Of a DNA stretch of 64,000 bases, positions 43,687 through 53,185 are shown in pieces. Origin of the DNA: Marinobacter litoralis (GTDB lineage Bacteria > Pseudomonadota > Gammaproteobacteria > Pseudomonadales > Oleiphilaceae); contig NZ_JAELVS010000002.1 in assembly GCF_016427555.1 (NCBI RefSeq), positions 488,204 through 552,203 on the forward strand, in the 5' to 3' direction. Below the pieces are notes generated by a model, which was given only the letters and a program-made list of their open reading frames with translations, ran no database searches and was not told where the DNA came from. The position numbers and the translations under genes were made by a program. Positions within the stretch are counted from its first letter, which is position 1; every line of letters starts with the position of its first letter.

Positions 43687-44658
43687 ATGAATATCATCAT
43701 TATTACCCCGGCAGGGCCGGATTCCAAAGCTGGCAACCGAGCAACCGCAATGCGATGGCAGCGATTGCTTGAGCAATCCGGGCATCAGGTTAAAGTTGAA
43801 ACGGAGTATCAGGGAGCGCCATGCGATCTGTTCATCGCTCTTCATGCGTGGCGCAGCTCGGAACCTATAAAAGCGTTCAAGGCCGACTGGCCGGAAACAC
43901 CTTTAATTGTGGTGCTTACCGGCACCGACATCTACTACCACCAGCACGAATACCCTGAAGTCACTTACGAGTCGATGGATCTTTCAGATCTACTGATTGG
44001 CTTGCACGATCTAGTCGCACAGGATATTCCGGAACGCTACGCAGACAAGTTACTAACGTTGCGCCAGTCGGCTGACCAACCGGATGTATTCGGCGGATCC
44101 CGAATGGAACCCGGGCAGTTTCATATTTGTGTGCTGGGGCATCTTCGTGATGAAAAGGATTCTTTGAGAGCAGCCATTGCCAGCCGCCACCTGCCCGAAG
44201 ACTCAAACATCATTGTGTCTTGTGCCGGGAAGCCCCACAACGACGAATGGCGGGAGTTGGCGTTGAAGGAAAGCCAAAGCAATCCTCGCTTCCATTGGTT
44301 AGGGGAGCTGAATCGCCCCGAACTGGAAACCTTGATTGCGGTTAGCAGTGTCATGGTCATCAGCTCGGTTATGGAAGGCGGTGCGAATGTAATTTCTGAA
44401 GCCTGTCGTGCCGAGTTACCAATACTCGCGTCGGATATTCCGGGCAATCGAGGGCTGCTGGGCGATGACTATCCGGGCTATTTCCCCGCAAAAGATGATC
44501 ACACCCTGGCCGATCTGATGGCTCGAGCTGAAAATGATAGAGAGTTTTTGGCGGAGTTGAAGAGGAGGGTGGTCGAGCTGGCCGAAACCTTCCAGCCTGA
44601 ACAAGAACGCCAGAGTCTGGAAAAGGCTCTGGCGCTCGTTGTCAGTGCAGACAGTTAA
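43687..44658 (+). CDS. senB: Selenosugar synthase SenB-like glycosyltransferase (TIGR04348 family)
   Basis: The 323-residue GT-B glycosyltransferase starts MNIIIITPAGPDSKAGNRATAMRW, followed by LFIALHAWRSSEPIKAF and LTGTDIYYHQ near 84, a pattern I recognise from the TIGR04348 family. Its characterised members (SenB) join selenophosphate to UDP-GlcNAc to form a selenosugar in selenoneine biosynthesis. The C-terminal nucleotide-sugar site has SSVMEGGANVISEAC. The ATG at 43687 gives the family N-terminus; GTG and TTG codons upstream lack a ribosome site. It diverges from the selenate-type ABC operon. Neither senA nor the selD/senC gene is in view. Confidence 0.82.
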   Translation: MNIIIITPAGPDSKAGNRATAMRWQRLLEQSGHQVKVETEYQGAPCDLFIALHAWRSSEPIKAFKADWPETPLIVVLTGTDIYYHQHEYPEVTYESMDLSDLLIGLHDLVAQDIPERYADKLLTLRQSADQPDVFGGSRMEPGQFHICVLGHLRDEKDSLRAAIASRHLPEDSNIIVSCAGKPHNDEWRELALKESQSNPRFHWLGELNRPELETLIAVSSVMVISSVMEGGANVISEACRAELPILASDIPGNRGLLGDDYPGYFPAKDDHTLADLMARAENDREFLAELKRRVVELAETFQPEQERQSLEKALALVVSADS

Positions 44659-45299
44659 AGGACTTTCTTCGCTTCATTTGACAGATTATCGAAGCCCTTA
44701 ACACTCTTGAAGGCTTCCAGCTTTTTCTTGTCGGCATCGCTAGGGTTGGCGATTTGTTCAATCGATGTGATGCCGGCATCTTTCATTTTTTTGGCGGTTG
44801 CAGGGCCGATACCTTTAACCTGCGTCAGGTCGGATTTGTCGGCTGGCTTGGCAGCTTTCTTGGCCGCAGGTTTTTTGGCAGCCGGCTTCTTAGCAGGGGC
44901 CTTTTTCGCAGCGGGTTTCGCCGCTGGCTTCTTAGCGGCAGGTTTGGCTGTTTTCGCTGCGCTCTTCGCTTTTTTGGCTGTTGTCTTTGCGGCCTTTTTA
45001 ACGTCGGTTTCCACCTCTTTAGAAGCGATACCGAGTTTTTCCAGCAAGCTGGTTTGCAGCTCGTGGAAATCATTCATCCGACGTTCCAGCTCGTCGTTAA
45101 AGCGTCCAATTTCACGCTCTCGCAGTTCTTCGACTTCTTTCAGCAGTTTGCGAACCGGTTCCTGAACCTGGCTTTGCAGGTGATCCAGCTGTTTGAGGGC
45201 ATCGTTGATCAAGCCTTCAATCTGCGTGGATGCTTTATCAAATTCTTTATTCACTGACTTAACGATTGATTCGATGCTTGGCTTGGATTTCTTTGCCAT
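44655..45299 (-). CDS. Phasin-like coiled coil fused to Lys/Ala-rich linker and helix-hairpin-helix domain
   Basis: The 214-residue protein has three parts. Residues 1-95 form a charged coiled coil. Residues about 96-155 are a histone H1-like run of AAKK and PAAK repeats. Residues about 156-214 are a helix-hairpin-helix domain (DLTQVKGIGPATAKKMKDAGITSIEQIA) like those in DNA-binding proteins. The first two parts recall PhaF, a PHA granule protein that also binds DNA; the HhH end is extra. Granule or nucleoid association is plausible; neither is shown. Its stop overlaps the senB stop by a few bases on the other strand. Confidence 0.78.
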   Translation of the reverse strand: MAKKSKPSIESIVKSVNKEFDKASTQIEGLINDALKQLDHLQSQVQEPVRKLLKEVEELREREIGRFNDELERRMNDFHELQTSLLEKLGIASKEVETDVKKAAKTTAKKAKSAAKTAKPAAKKPAAKPAAKKAPAKKPAAKKPAAKKAAKPADKSDLTQVKGIGPATAKKMKDAGITSIEQIANPSDADKKKLEAFKSVKGFDNLSNEAKKVL

Positions 45300-45340
45300 C
45301 AGGCTGTCTCCTTGCGGGATAGGCTTTGTTAGAAAACGAT

Positions 45341-45739
45341 TCAGGCTGTTTGCCGTGACCAGGTAGATGGGCCAGCAGCTCTGCGTGATCTCAGGGTTTG
45401 CTTTTTATAAAGCACCTCCCGGATGCGCCGTAGTTTTTCGCTTAACTGAGAGTTTTCATTCGCATCAGGTTGAATGAAATCAATCGAGTAGAAGAAGTTG
45501 CTACAGTGTTTTCTCTTCTCGGTAACCAGGCCGGATATGCCCTTGGCACAAATGTCATCGAGGGGCATTTTCATCACAAGGTCAAGCGTGACCGTATCGC
45601 CAGGTTCGAACGGTTTATCGGTTTTCATCACGCATCCAAAGCTGTCCAGCTCGTACAACCGCGCATGCACCTCTTCTCGACGGAAGAAACCATGCCGATA
45701 ACGGAAGTGGGCGACAAGATCGGGTAATGCGCTCTTCAT
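45341..45739 (-). CDS. PilZ-like domain protein
   Basis: The 132-residue protein looks like a single PilZ beta-barrel: an N-terminal Arg-rich stretch (RYRHGFFRREEVHARLYELDSFGC), then KPFEPGDTVTLDLVMKMP and IDF, ending in a basic helix. The c-di-GMP-binding RxxxR and D/NxSxxG motifs are present only in a degenerate form, so binding is uncertain. It would be a cytosolic effector or a non-binding adaptor. Two bases beyond a clear ribosome site could not be judged. Confidence 0.6.
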   Translation of the reverse strand: MKSALPDLVAHFRYRHGFFRREEVHARLYELDSFGCVMKTDKPFEPGDTVTLDLVMKMPLDDICAKGISGLVTEKRKHCSNFFYSIDFIQPDANENSQLSEKLRRIREVLYKKQTLRSRRAAGPSTWSRQTA

Positions 45740-45840
45740 GAAACCTGTTCTCTGTTCTTAATTGCGATCACTTGAAATGGGTGTATTTTGAACAATAGAC
45801 GGACTGGGTCCGTTTGGCAATGACACCCATTTCTCCCTGT

Positions 45841-47379
45841 TTAAGATTCTAACGCTGGTTTTCGTGTTTTGATTTGATACAGATCTACGCGACGATCCAA
45901 TAGATTGGTCACCGAACCCTCGTTACGGACCAACTTGAGTTTGTCGAGATCCATGTCGGAAAACATGATCATTTCTGTGTTGGGCGTTGTCTCTGCCATT
46001 ACTGCGTCGTGCGGGAAGGCAAAATCTGACGGCGAAAACACGGATGACTGGGCATATTGAACGTCCAGATTCTCCACCTTCGGCAAGTTACCAACGCTGC
46101 CGGTGATAACCACATAGCATTCGTTTTCAATCGCACGAGCCTGCGCGCAATGCCGCACTCTTAGGTAGCCGTTTTTGGTATCGGTCCAGAAGGGCACACA
46201 GATAATATCCACTTCCTTTTCGGCGGCAATCCGGCCGAGCTCCGGGAACTCAATGTCGTAACAGATGAGGATGGCAACTCTGCCAGCATCGGTCTCAAAT
46301 ACTTCAAACTCGTGACCGCCCTCGATCACCCAATCGCGGCGCTCATGCGGGGTGATATGGATTTTACGCTGTTCATCAACACGGCCATCCCGGTGGCACA
46401 AGTAAGAAACGTTGTACACCCGGTCATCCTCAATCAGGGGCATAGAACCGGTGATGATATTGATGTTGTAGCTGACCGCCATATCCGACATTTCATTTCG
46501 GAACTGCTCGGTAAAGCCCGCCAGAAAACGGATGGCCCTAGTTTGATCCAGCTGGTCGGTCAGTCCCATCAAGGGCGCATTGAAAAATTCCGGGAACAAT
46601 GCGAAGTCACTTTTGTAATCGGACAGTGCATCAACAAAGTACTCCACCTGTTTGAGTACTTCATCAACCGACGTAAATTCCCGCATTTGCCACTGAACCG
46701 CCCCCATACGAACCTGCGTTTTCTTTACGTCCAGAACCGAAGTGGGGGGTAGATAGAGAATGTTTCGCCACTCAAGCAGCGTGGCATAGCCCAGCGATTT
46801 TTCATCCTCCGGCAGGTACTTGTGCATTAACCGGGTAACCTGGAAATCGTTGGAAAGCTGGAAGCTCAGAATCGGATCGTAAATTTCCTTTCGGTCTACC
46901 CGCTGAATGTACTCTTCCGGTGTGTATTGATCGGCATACTTGAAATAGTTCGGGATGCGACCACCCGCAAGAATGGCCCGAAGATTCATAGAACGGCAGA
47001 GTTCTTTGCGTGCCTCATACAGGCGACGCCCCAGACGGTAACCGCGGTATTCCGGATGAATAAAAACGTCCAGCCCGTATAACGAATCCCCGTTGGGGTT
47101 GTGCCAGATTTTTTCATTACGAAGAATCAGGTCGTCGTAGGCGTGAGGGTTGCTGAATCGTTCATACTTTACGCATACGGTAAGCGCAACGGCCACCAGT
47201 TTCCCGCTTTCCTCAATACAAACCTGACCGTCCGGAAATTGCTCAACCAAGGTTTTGATGGTGTCTTTCGGCCATGCCCCGCCGATGTCGTCATAAACAT
47301 CGTCCATCAATGCCTGTAATTCGCTGTAATCATCGAGGGTGAGGTTTCGCAGATTCAGGTGTAAATCTTCGTGGGCCAT
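45841..47379 (-). CDS. GNAT acetyltransferase - carbon-nitrogen hydrolase fusion
   Basis: The 512-residue protein has an N-terminal GNAT domain (about 10-190; YGLDVFIHPEYRGYRLGRRLYEARKEL) joined to a nitrilase-family domain (about 220-505). The Glu-Lys-Cys triad appears as FALFPEFFNAPL, RKIHITPHE and AILICYDIEFPELG. The fusion is a known arrangement in proteobacteria. It probably acetylates or transfers an amide while hydrolysing a C-N bond; the substrate is not known. The ATG at 47379 has GGAGAG 6 bases upstream. Confidence 0.9.
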   Translation of the reverse strand: MAHEDLHLNLRNLTLDDYSELQALMDDVYDDIGGAWPKDTIKTLVEQFPDGQVCIEESGKLVAVALTVCVKYERFSNPHAYDDLILRNEKIWHNPNGDSLYGLDVFIHPEYRGYRLGRRLYEARKELCRSMNLRAILAGGRIPNYFKYADQYTPEEYIQRVDRKEIYDPILSFQLSNDFQVTRLMHKYLPEDEKSLGYATLLEWRNILYLPPTSVLDVKKTQVRMGAVQWQMREFTSVDEVLKQVEYFVDALSDYKSDFALFPEFFNAPLMGLTDQLDQTRAIRFLAGFTEQFRNEMSDMAVSYNINIITGSMPLIEDDRVYNVSYLCHRDGRVDEQRKIHITPHERRDWVIEGGHEFEVFETDAGRVAILICYDIEFPELGRIAAEKEVDIICVPFWTDTKNGYLRVRHCAQARAIENECYVVITGSVGNLPKVENLDVQYAQSSVFSPSDFAFPHDAVMAETTPNTEMIMFSDMDLDKLKLVRNEGSVTNLLDRRVDLYQIKTRKPALES

Positions 47380-47566
47380 GCAAGCTCTCTCCGTTGGGTG
47401 TACGCATCGGCTAAAGACGGTGGTGCGTCGAATATTAGCAGAGTATGCAGGCACCTACACGTTCACCTAAAGAACCGCAGGTGGCCGCCGATACACTTGG
47501 TAACTGTGGCTTGCAGACAACTGGATTAAACTCGCGCACCGCTTATTCCCTGAAGGAGCTTTCATC

Positions 47567-49456
47567 GTGCAACTTTCATTCGGCCAGAAGTTACTGGTTG
47601 CTGTCGGCGTTCTGATCGCCGTCATCATGGCTGTATTTACCTTTACTTCTGATCGTCAGATTCAGAAAACCACAAACACGTATGTGTTTGCCATGTTAGA
47701 TGGGGCCATTGAGCAAAGCACCGCTAGCATTGCGGGCTGGCTGAATACCCGTCTGGATATGACCAGTGCAACGGCGAAGGGTCTGACTAGCATCGAAACA
47801 GAAGAGCAGGCGCGCCTGCTGCTGAACACGATGACGGAAGGCGGGAACGCAAAAGATGTTTACGTAGGCACCACGGATGGCCGGATGATGATGCGGTCTT
47901 TGGCATCAGAGCAGGGCTTGGGTGCCAGCTTTGATCCGAGGGAGCGCCCCTGGTTCAAGCAGGCGCGCGCGGAAGGCAGAGCATCCTTCACTGGCATCTA
48001 TCAGGACGCGCAAACTGGCGAGACTTTGATCTCGGCCATCGCACCGGTGTCTTCCGGGAATTTTGAAGGCGTGGCCGGCATGGATATCAGCCTCAATGTG
48101 ATCCAGGATCTGCTGGCTGCTATCACTCTGGGTGACGCTGGCTACGCCATGTTAATGGACGGTGACGGAACCATCCTGTTTCATCCTGATGAGTCTCTGA
48201 TCGGTAAGTCTGCACGAGATTTCCTGGGCTATGCGCCCGCAAAAGATGGCACTCCCAAGCGATACGAACAGGACGGCACCGAGTGGAGTGTCGCGTTCTT
48301 TCCGATTTCTGATGCCCGGGGTGTGGATTGGTACATTGGTTCAGTGGTGAACTGGGACCAAATCACCCAGCCGGTTGTAGACGCCCGAATCACCAGTCTG
48401 GCCATTGCCATCGTTGGCTTGATCCTGGCGCTCATCATCCTGCACTTCAGCATTCGTGCATTGATGGCACCGGTACGCAGGTTGAACGATGCCATGGCCG
48501 ATATCGCATCCGGCGATGCCGACCTTACCCAGCGCCTTGATGACAGTGGCAGTGACGAATTCGGCTTGCTTGCAAGCAACTTCAATACGTTTGTATCCAA
48601 CATCCAGCAGGTTGTTAGTGAAGTGAAAGAAGGCAGCGAAGAGTTGTCTCAGAATGTGACCTCGCTGCGACAAACCTCCAGCAACAGTCGCAACAGCGTG
48701 GAAGGGCAGCAAGGCGAAATCAACATGGTGGCTACCGCCATTAACGAGATGTCTGCCGCGGCGAATGAAATTGCCCAGAGCGCACAGCAGACGGCGGAAG
48801 CGGCCGAACAGGCTGACCATGAAAGCCTTGGTTCCCGGGAAACCGTAGCGGCCTCCCGGGACGCAGTGCAGAAATTATCCCACGAGATTACGGCAGCGGC
48901 TGAGGTCATCGATAAGCTCGGTCAGGATGTTTCTTCGATCACTACGGTTCTTGAAGTGATCCAAGGCATTGCCGAGCAAACCAACCTGCTTGCGTTGAAC
49001 GCTGCCATTGAGGCGGCCCGTGCCGGCGAAGCAGGGCGTGGATTCGCGGTGGTTGCGGATGAAGTGCGCAATCTTGCTCAGCGCACCCGTGCTTCCACAG
49101 AGGAAATTAACAACATGATCGAGCGCCTTCAGACCGGTGCCAACGATGCGGTTGATGTGATGAAAGCCTCTACCGCGGTATCCAATGTGAGTATGGAAAA
49201 AGCTCAGGATGCGATGGAGTCATTGAACCGGATAGCTGAAGCCATTACGTCAATCAGTCAGATGACCTCGCAGATTGCAACCGCATCAGAAGAGCAAACG
49301 TCTGTTACCGAAGAGCTGAATGCGTCGATCACGCGCATTGCCGAGCAAGGCCAGTCGGCGGCGGAAGCTACCAGCGAAAACGATGTGTACAGCAGCCATA
49401 TTGAACGCATCGGGCATACCCTGAACGACAGAGTGAGCCGATTTAAAGTCGATTAA
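47567..49456 (+). CDS. Methyl-accepting chemotaxis protein with dCache sensor
   Basis: The 629-residue receptor has TM1 at about 8-27, a periplasmic dCache domain (about 35-270, with [12 protein letters not shown] at 122-133), TM2 at 276-297, a HAMP domain (about 298-350) and a signalling domain. The hairpin tip reads [35 protein letters not shown]. There is no C-terminal pentapeptide tether for CheR. GTG start with AAGGAG 8 bases upstream. The RPW motif in dCache is common in receptors for amino acids and small organic acids; the ligand is not known. Confidence 0.93.
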   Translation: MQLSFGQKLLVAVGVLIAVIMAVFTFTSDRQIQKTTNTYVFAMLDGAIEQSTASIAGWLNTRLDMTSATAKGLTSIETEEQARLLLNTMTEGGNAKDVYVGTTDGRMMMRSLASEQGLGASFDPRERPWFKQARAEGRASFTGIYQDAQTGETLISAIAPVSSGNFEGVAGMDISLNVIQDLLAAITLGDAGYAMLMDGDGTILFHPDESLIGKSARDFLGYAPAKDGTPKRYEQDGTEWSVAFFPISDARGVDWYIGSVVNWDQITQPVVDARITSLAIAIVGLILALIILHFSIRALMAPVRRLNDAMADIASGDADLTQRLDDSGSDEFGLLASNFNTFVSNIQQVVSEVKEGSEELSQNVTSLRQTSSNSRNSVEGQQGEINMVATAINEMSAAANEIAQSAQQTAEAAEQADHESLGSRETVAASRDAVQKLSHEITAAAEVIDKLGQDVSSITTVLEVIQGIAEQTNLLALNAAIEAARAGEAGRGFAVVADEVRNLAQRTRASTEEINNMIERLQTGANDAVDVMKASTAVSNVSMEKAQDAMESLNRIAEAITSISQMTSQIATASEEQTSVTEELNASITRIAEQGQSAAEATSENDVYSSHIERIGHTLNDRVSRFKVD

Positions 49457-49499
49457 TGGGACGAATGAACGGGCAGGCCAAGGATGGCTTTCCGCAGGG

Positions 49500-50429
49500 T
49501 CAATGATCGTCGGTCAGGTAGTCAATCCGCCGTTTCAGGTTGTCGAGAATCCGCCTGGCGACATACTCGGAATCGTCCGTCAGGAGAGGGTTTTCCAAAG
49601 CGATCACCGTTCGTCGGTTAAGATCCAGACGGGCTACGCTCTCTCCAAATGATTGTTTCAGATAGGTCGCAAATGTGCCGTCTTTGATGGCACGCTCCAG
49701 CCCAAGCTGTAATCTGTGGGCCGTTTCGTGATCCTCTGGCGACACGAACAAATACGAAGGCATCGGATAAGCCAAAAGCAGTGTTGGTTCAACAACGAGC
49801 CCCTTCGCATCCTCACGCTCCAGTTCAAACATCACTTCGCTGATGCCTCTTGCGAAACATTCGAATCTTTGATTCTGGAGCATGCCGAAAAGAATTTCAT
49901 ACCGGGTATGTGTGATCACCCTGACACCGTTGCTCCTGAGAATAGGCGTGTCTGGCCAGTGAGCGCCTTGGCCAATGCGAATATGACGCGAGTAGAGGTC
50001 TGCGATATTGGTGATACCTTGAAATTTTCTGAGATTCTCAGGTAACACCAAGCAGACTCGAAACCCCAGAAGGCCGCCATCGACGGGAACCGGGATGTGG
50101 TTGAGAGCATTTTCCCGTTCAGGTGAGGTGGCTACGTTGGCAATATCGACCAGTTTGGAGTTATTGCTGGCAAGCTCACGGAGTGCTCGCCCTTGGCTTA
50201 ATTCCTCGCTCCGGATCAGCCGGAAGCTGCCGTATTCCGGCGTTTTTCGGAATGCCAGGTCAACCAGCGTATGAATGGCAGGGTTGTCGTAATTTCGATA
50301 CCAGAGAATGTAATCTTTGGATTCAGCCGAAACGGCCAACTCCGGGGCGAGTTGAAAGCTAAGCAAAACGGATAGAAAACCCAATAACCTTCGTGATTTA
50401 AGCCGTTGGGTCCTGATGAGAGGGGGCAA
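49500..50429 (-). CDS. Periplasmic substrate-binding-like protein
   Basis: The chosen start is a TTG at 50429 with AAGGA about 9 bases upstream; it gives a 309-residue protein with a signal peptide (SRRLLGFLSVLLSFQLAPELAVSA) and a type II binding fold. Segments such as LVDIANVATSPERENALNHIPVPVDGGLLGFRVCLVLPENL and IRIGQGAHWPDTPILRSNGVRVI fit extracellular solute-binding proteins of the SBP_bac_3 kind. The open frame extends to 50834 over the divergent thioesterase gene, an unlikely reading. No transporter genes are adjacent, so it may be a sensor or an orphan binding protein. Confidence 0.7.
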   Translation of the reverse strand: MPPLIRTQRLKSRRLLGFLSVLLSFQLAPELAVSAESKDYILWYRNYDNPAIHTLVDLAFRKTPEYGSFRLIRSEELSQGRALRELASNNSKLVDIANVATSPERENALNHIPVPVDGGLLGFRVCLVLPENLRKFQGITNIADLYSRHIRIGQGAHWPDTPILRSNGVRVITHTRYEILFGMLQNQRFECFARGISEVMFELEREDAKGLVVEPTLLLAYPMPSYLFVSPEDHETAHRLQLGLERAIKDGTFATYLKQSFGESVARLDLNRRTVIALENPLLTDDSEYVARRILDNLKRRIDYLTDDH

Positions 50430-50600
50430 GCTTAAAGTCCTTCTTTGAGCCGAAACACAGCCACACAGCCAATGACCGCTTGAAAGATTAGCGTATTTAG
50501 CGTGATTTGCACGAAATTTACGTGATAATTCACGAAGTTTCTTGAACCCATGCAACAGTATTGCAATCATTCTCGCCTTAATACTTAGAGGAGCCACACC

Positions 50601-51155
50601 ATGGCGGTTATTGATAAGCTTATAGGCACTGCAGGGCAGTGGGTTGGACATACCGATGCAAATGCGACCTTGTTGCAGCCATTGGAGTGGATTAAAAAAA
50701 CCGGCAGTTATACCGCGATCAATCGCATTGTCGGCATGGCCATTCCGTTTACCACTCGCAATGGTTTCTCGGTACAGGAAGTTCGCCCGGGCTATGTGCG
50801 AGCGAAGGTGAAGCTGAAGGGCAACAAAAATCACTTCGGCAGCCTGTACGCGGGTGCATACTTTTTGGTGGCTGAAATTCCGGGTGGGATTTTGGCGTTG
50901 TTTGATCTGGGCCCTGCCTACACCCCGATCCTGAAAAGCATGACGCTGGAATTTCTACAGCCTGCCGATTCGGATGTAGAAGTGGAATTTACCCTGCCGG
51001 AAGAAACCGTTGCTGCGGTATTGGCAGATGCCGACGCCACCGGGCGAGGAAAGTTCACTCTGGAAGGTGTTCTGAGAGACAAAGACGGCAACCACGTAGC
51101 CACGTCTTACGCCCAATACCGGGTGCGAAAGAAGGGTTTCAAGCCTCAGGCCTGA
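50601..51155 (+). CDS. DUF4442/PaaI-type hotdog-fold thioesterase
   Basis: The 184-residue protein has the hotdog pattern [30 protein letters not shown] near 73-102 and the conserved end [16 protein letters not shown]4442 members are probable acyl-CoA thioesterases or binding proteins. GAGGAG lies 8 bases before the ATG. The gene converges with recQ, whose stop overlaps its end by 10 bp. The substrate is unknown. Confidence 0.83.
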   Translation: MAVIDKLIGTAGQWVGHTDANATLLQPLEWIKKTGSYTAINRIVGMAIPFTTRNGFSVQEVRPGYVRAKVKLKGNKNHFGSLYAGAYFLVAEIPGGILALFDLGPAYTPILKSMTLEFLQPADSDVEVEFTLPEETVAAVLADADATGRGKFTLEGVLRDKDGNHVATSYAQYRVRKKGFKPQA

Positions 51156-53014
51156 GCAATCTCGCGCAGCGTTTGCAGGAAAATGTCACCGTATTTTTCC
51201 AGCTTCGCTGCGCCGACTCCGCTAACCTCTGCCAGCTCTTCCAGAGAGGTTGGCCGTCGCTCCAGCATGTCGAACAAGGTGGTGTCGTGGAAGATCACGT
51301 AGGGCGGCACACCTTGTTTGTCCGCCAGCTCTTTTCGGCAGGCTCGCAGGGCATCCCAGCCCGCCTGGTCGGTAATTTGGTCTTTTACACTGGTGCCGCT
51401 GCGCTTGGATGAACCGGAGCCGGCGACTTTTTTCACCACCGGATCTTTACGTAATTCAATTTTCTGCTGGCCCTTCAACAACGGCCGACAGAGCTCTGTT
51501 AACTGAAGCGCGCCGTACCCCTCTGGATCTGCCCGCAGGTAACCGTTGGCGACCAATTGCCGAAAAACCGATTTCCATTCATTGGCGGATAACTCAGTAC
51601 CAATCCCGAAGGTTGAGATGGCTTGATGGCCTGCCTGCTGGATGCGCTCGTTACTGGAGCCTCGCAGCACGTCAATCAGATAGGTAACGCCGTATCGTTG
51701 ACCGGTCCGGAACACGCAAGACAATGCTTTCTGGACTGCTACAGTGCCGTCCCAGGTTTCAGGGGGCGTCAGGCAGGTGTCACAATTCCCGCAGGGCGTT
51801 TCTAGAGTATCCCCGAAGTAGCGAAGCAATACCTGGCGGCGACACTGGGTGACTTCGCAGAGCCCGAGCATGGCATCCAGTTTTTGGCGTTCAACCCGTT
51901 TGAACTGATCGTTGCCTTGGGACGTTTCCAGCATTTGGCGCAGCTTGATCACGTCTTGCAAGCCGTACACCATCCAAGCGGTGGAGGGCTTACCATCACG
52001 ACCCGCGCGGCCGGTTTCCTGATAGTAGGCTTCCAGACTTTTCGGCAAATCAAGATGCGCGACAAATCTCACATCGGGTTTGTCGATGCCCATACCGAAG
52101 GCTATGGTTGCCACCACGATCACGCCATCTTCGCGCAGAAAGCGCTCCTGATTCCGCGCACGTTCTTCGTCGGACAAACCGGCATGGTAGGGCAGAGCGG
52201 TGTAGCCTTTGTCGGACAGCAGCTTGGCAGTCGCGTCTACTTTGTTACGTGAAAGGCAGTAAACGATGCCACAATCACCTTGATGCTCTGCTTTGATAAA
52301 CTCCAATAACTGTTTGTTTGCATTCGTTTTTGGAGTGATACGGTATTGAATGTTCGGTCGATCAAAGCCGCTGACGAAATGCCTGGCGTTGGTGAGGGAG
52401 AGACGTTCGGCGATTTCTTTGCGCGTGCGCTCGTCTGCTGTGGCCGTCAGTGCGATGCGGGGTACGCCGGGGAATTCCTCGGCCAACATGCTGAGCTGCA
52501 GGTAATCCGAGCGGAAATCATGCCCCCATTGAGACACGCAGTGAGCTTCATCAATGGCAAACATCGAAAGCGATGCGTTGTGCAGCAACTCGATAATCCG
52601 AGGCTGAATCAAGCGTTCGGGCGCGCAATAAAGAAGATCGAGTTCGCCGGTCATTAATGCGTATTCGGTGGCGCGCGCTTGTTCGAAATCCATCGAAGAG
52701 TTCAGGAAGGCGGCCTTCACGCCCAATTCACGCAGGGCGTTCACCTGATCCTGCATCAAGGCTATCAGCGGGGAAATTACAATGGCAGTACCGGTACGCA
52801 CCAGTGCCGGCACCTGATAGCAAAGCGATTTGCCACCGCCCGTGGGCATCAGTACCAATGCATCGCCGCCGTTAATCACTTCCCGAACGATATCCCCCTG
52901 CAAAGGGCGGAAGCTTTCGTAGCCAAAAACCTCATGCAGCACCTGTTCCGGGCTCTTTTCAGAAACCGATGGGCGCTCTTTGGCTAATTGCTCGAAGTCA
53001 TGATCGTGGTACAT
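51146..53014 (-). CDS. recQ: ATP-dependent DNA helicase RecQ
   Basis: The 622-residue helicase has Walker [13 protein letters not shown] near 56, the DEAH box [16 protein letters not shown] near 150, motif [12 protein letters not shown] near 328, a zinc-binding region with [12 protein letters not shown] and CGNCDTC, a winged-helix RQC domain and a C-terminal HRDC domain ([21 protein letters not shown]). It unwinds DNA in recombination and replication restart. The ATG at 53014 gives a normal N-terminus (E. coli RecQ 609); residues upstream of it are unsupported. Confidence 0.96.
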   Translation of the reverse strand: MYHDHDFEQLAKERPSVSEKSPEQVLHEVFGYESFRPLQGDIVREVINGGDALVLMPTGGGKSLCYQVPALVRTGTAIVISPLIALMQDQVNALRELGVKAAFLNSSMDFEQARATEYALMTGELDLLYCAPERLIQPRIIELLHNASLSMFAIDEAHCVSQWGHDFRSDYLQLSMLAEEFPGVPRIALTATADERTRKEIAERLSLTNARHFVSGFDRPNIQYRITPKTNANKQLLEFIKAEHQGDCGIVYCLSRNKVDATAKLLSDKGYTALPYHAGLSDEERARNQERFLREDGVIVVATIAFGMGIDKPDVRFVAHLDLPKSLEAYYQETGRAGRDGKPSTAWMVYGLQDVIKLRQMLETSQGNDQFKRVERQKLDAMLGLCEVTQCRRQVLLRYFGDTLETPCGNCDTCLTPPETWDGTVAVQKALSCVFRTGQRYGVTYLIDVLRGSSNERIQQAGHQAISTFGIGTELSANEWKSVFRQLVANGYLRADPEGYGALQLTELCRPLLKGQQKIELRKDPVVKKVAGSGSSKRSGTSVKDQITDQAGWDALRACRKELADKQGVPPYVIFHDTTLFDMLERRPTSLEELAEVSGVGAAKLEKYGDIFLQTLREIAQA

Positions 53015-53185
53015 GATAGGCGCTGGCCTTTGGACAGGGTAAATTTCAGGCTGGGAATGATACCAGATATAGGTGCCTGAAGGATGTCCAAGGCGTTTAG
53101 GTGGAGGAAAACCGGCCATAGACCGGCTACAATATCGCACCGTTCAAAAAACCAATTAACATCCGCGAACAACAACAGGGCCCGC

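Noticed and set aside
44840..45000. Repetitive DNA resembling a tandem repeat or CRISPR
   Set aside because: It encodes the Lys/Ala/Pro-rich linker; the units are irregular short codon repeats without spacers.
44707..45257. Plus-strand frames opposite the Lys/Ala-rich protein gene
   Set aside because: They arise from the reverse complement of the repeated AAKK/PAAK codons and show no domain.
50430..50834. N-terminal extension of the periplasmic binding-like protein
   Set aside because: It overlaps the divergent thioesterase gene and lacks a signal peptide at its start; the TTG at 50429 with AAGGA gives a proper signal sequence.
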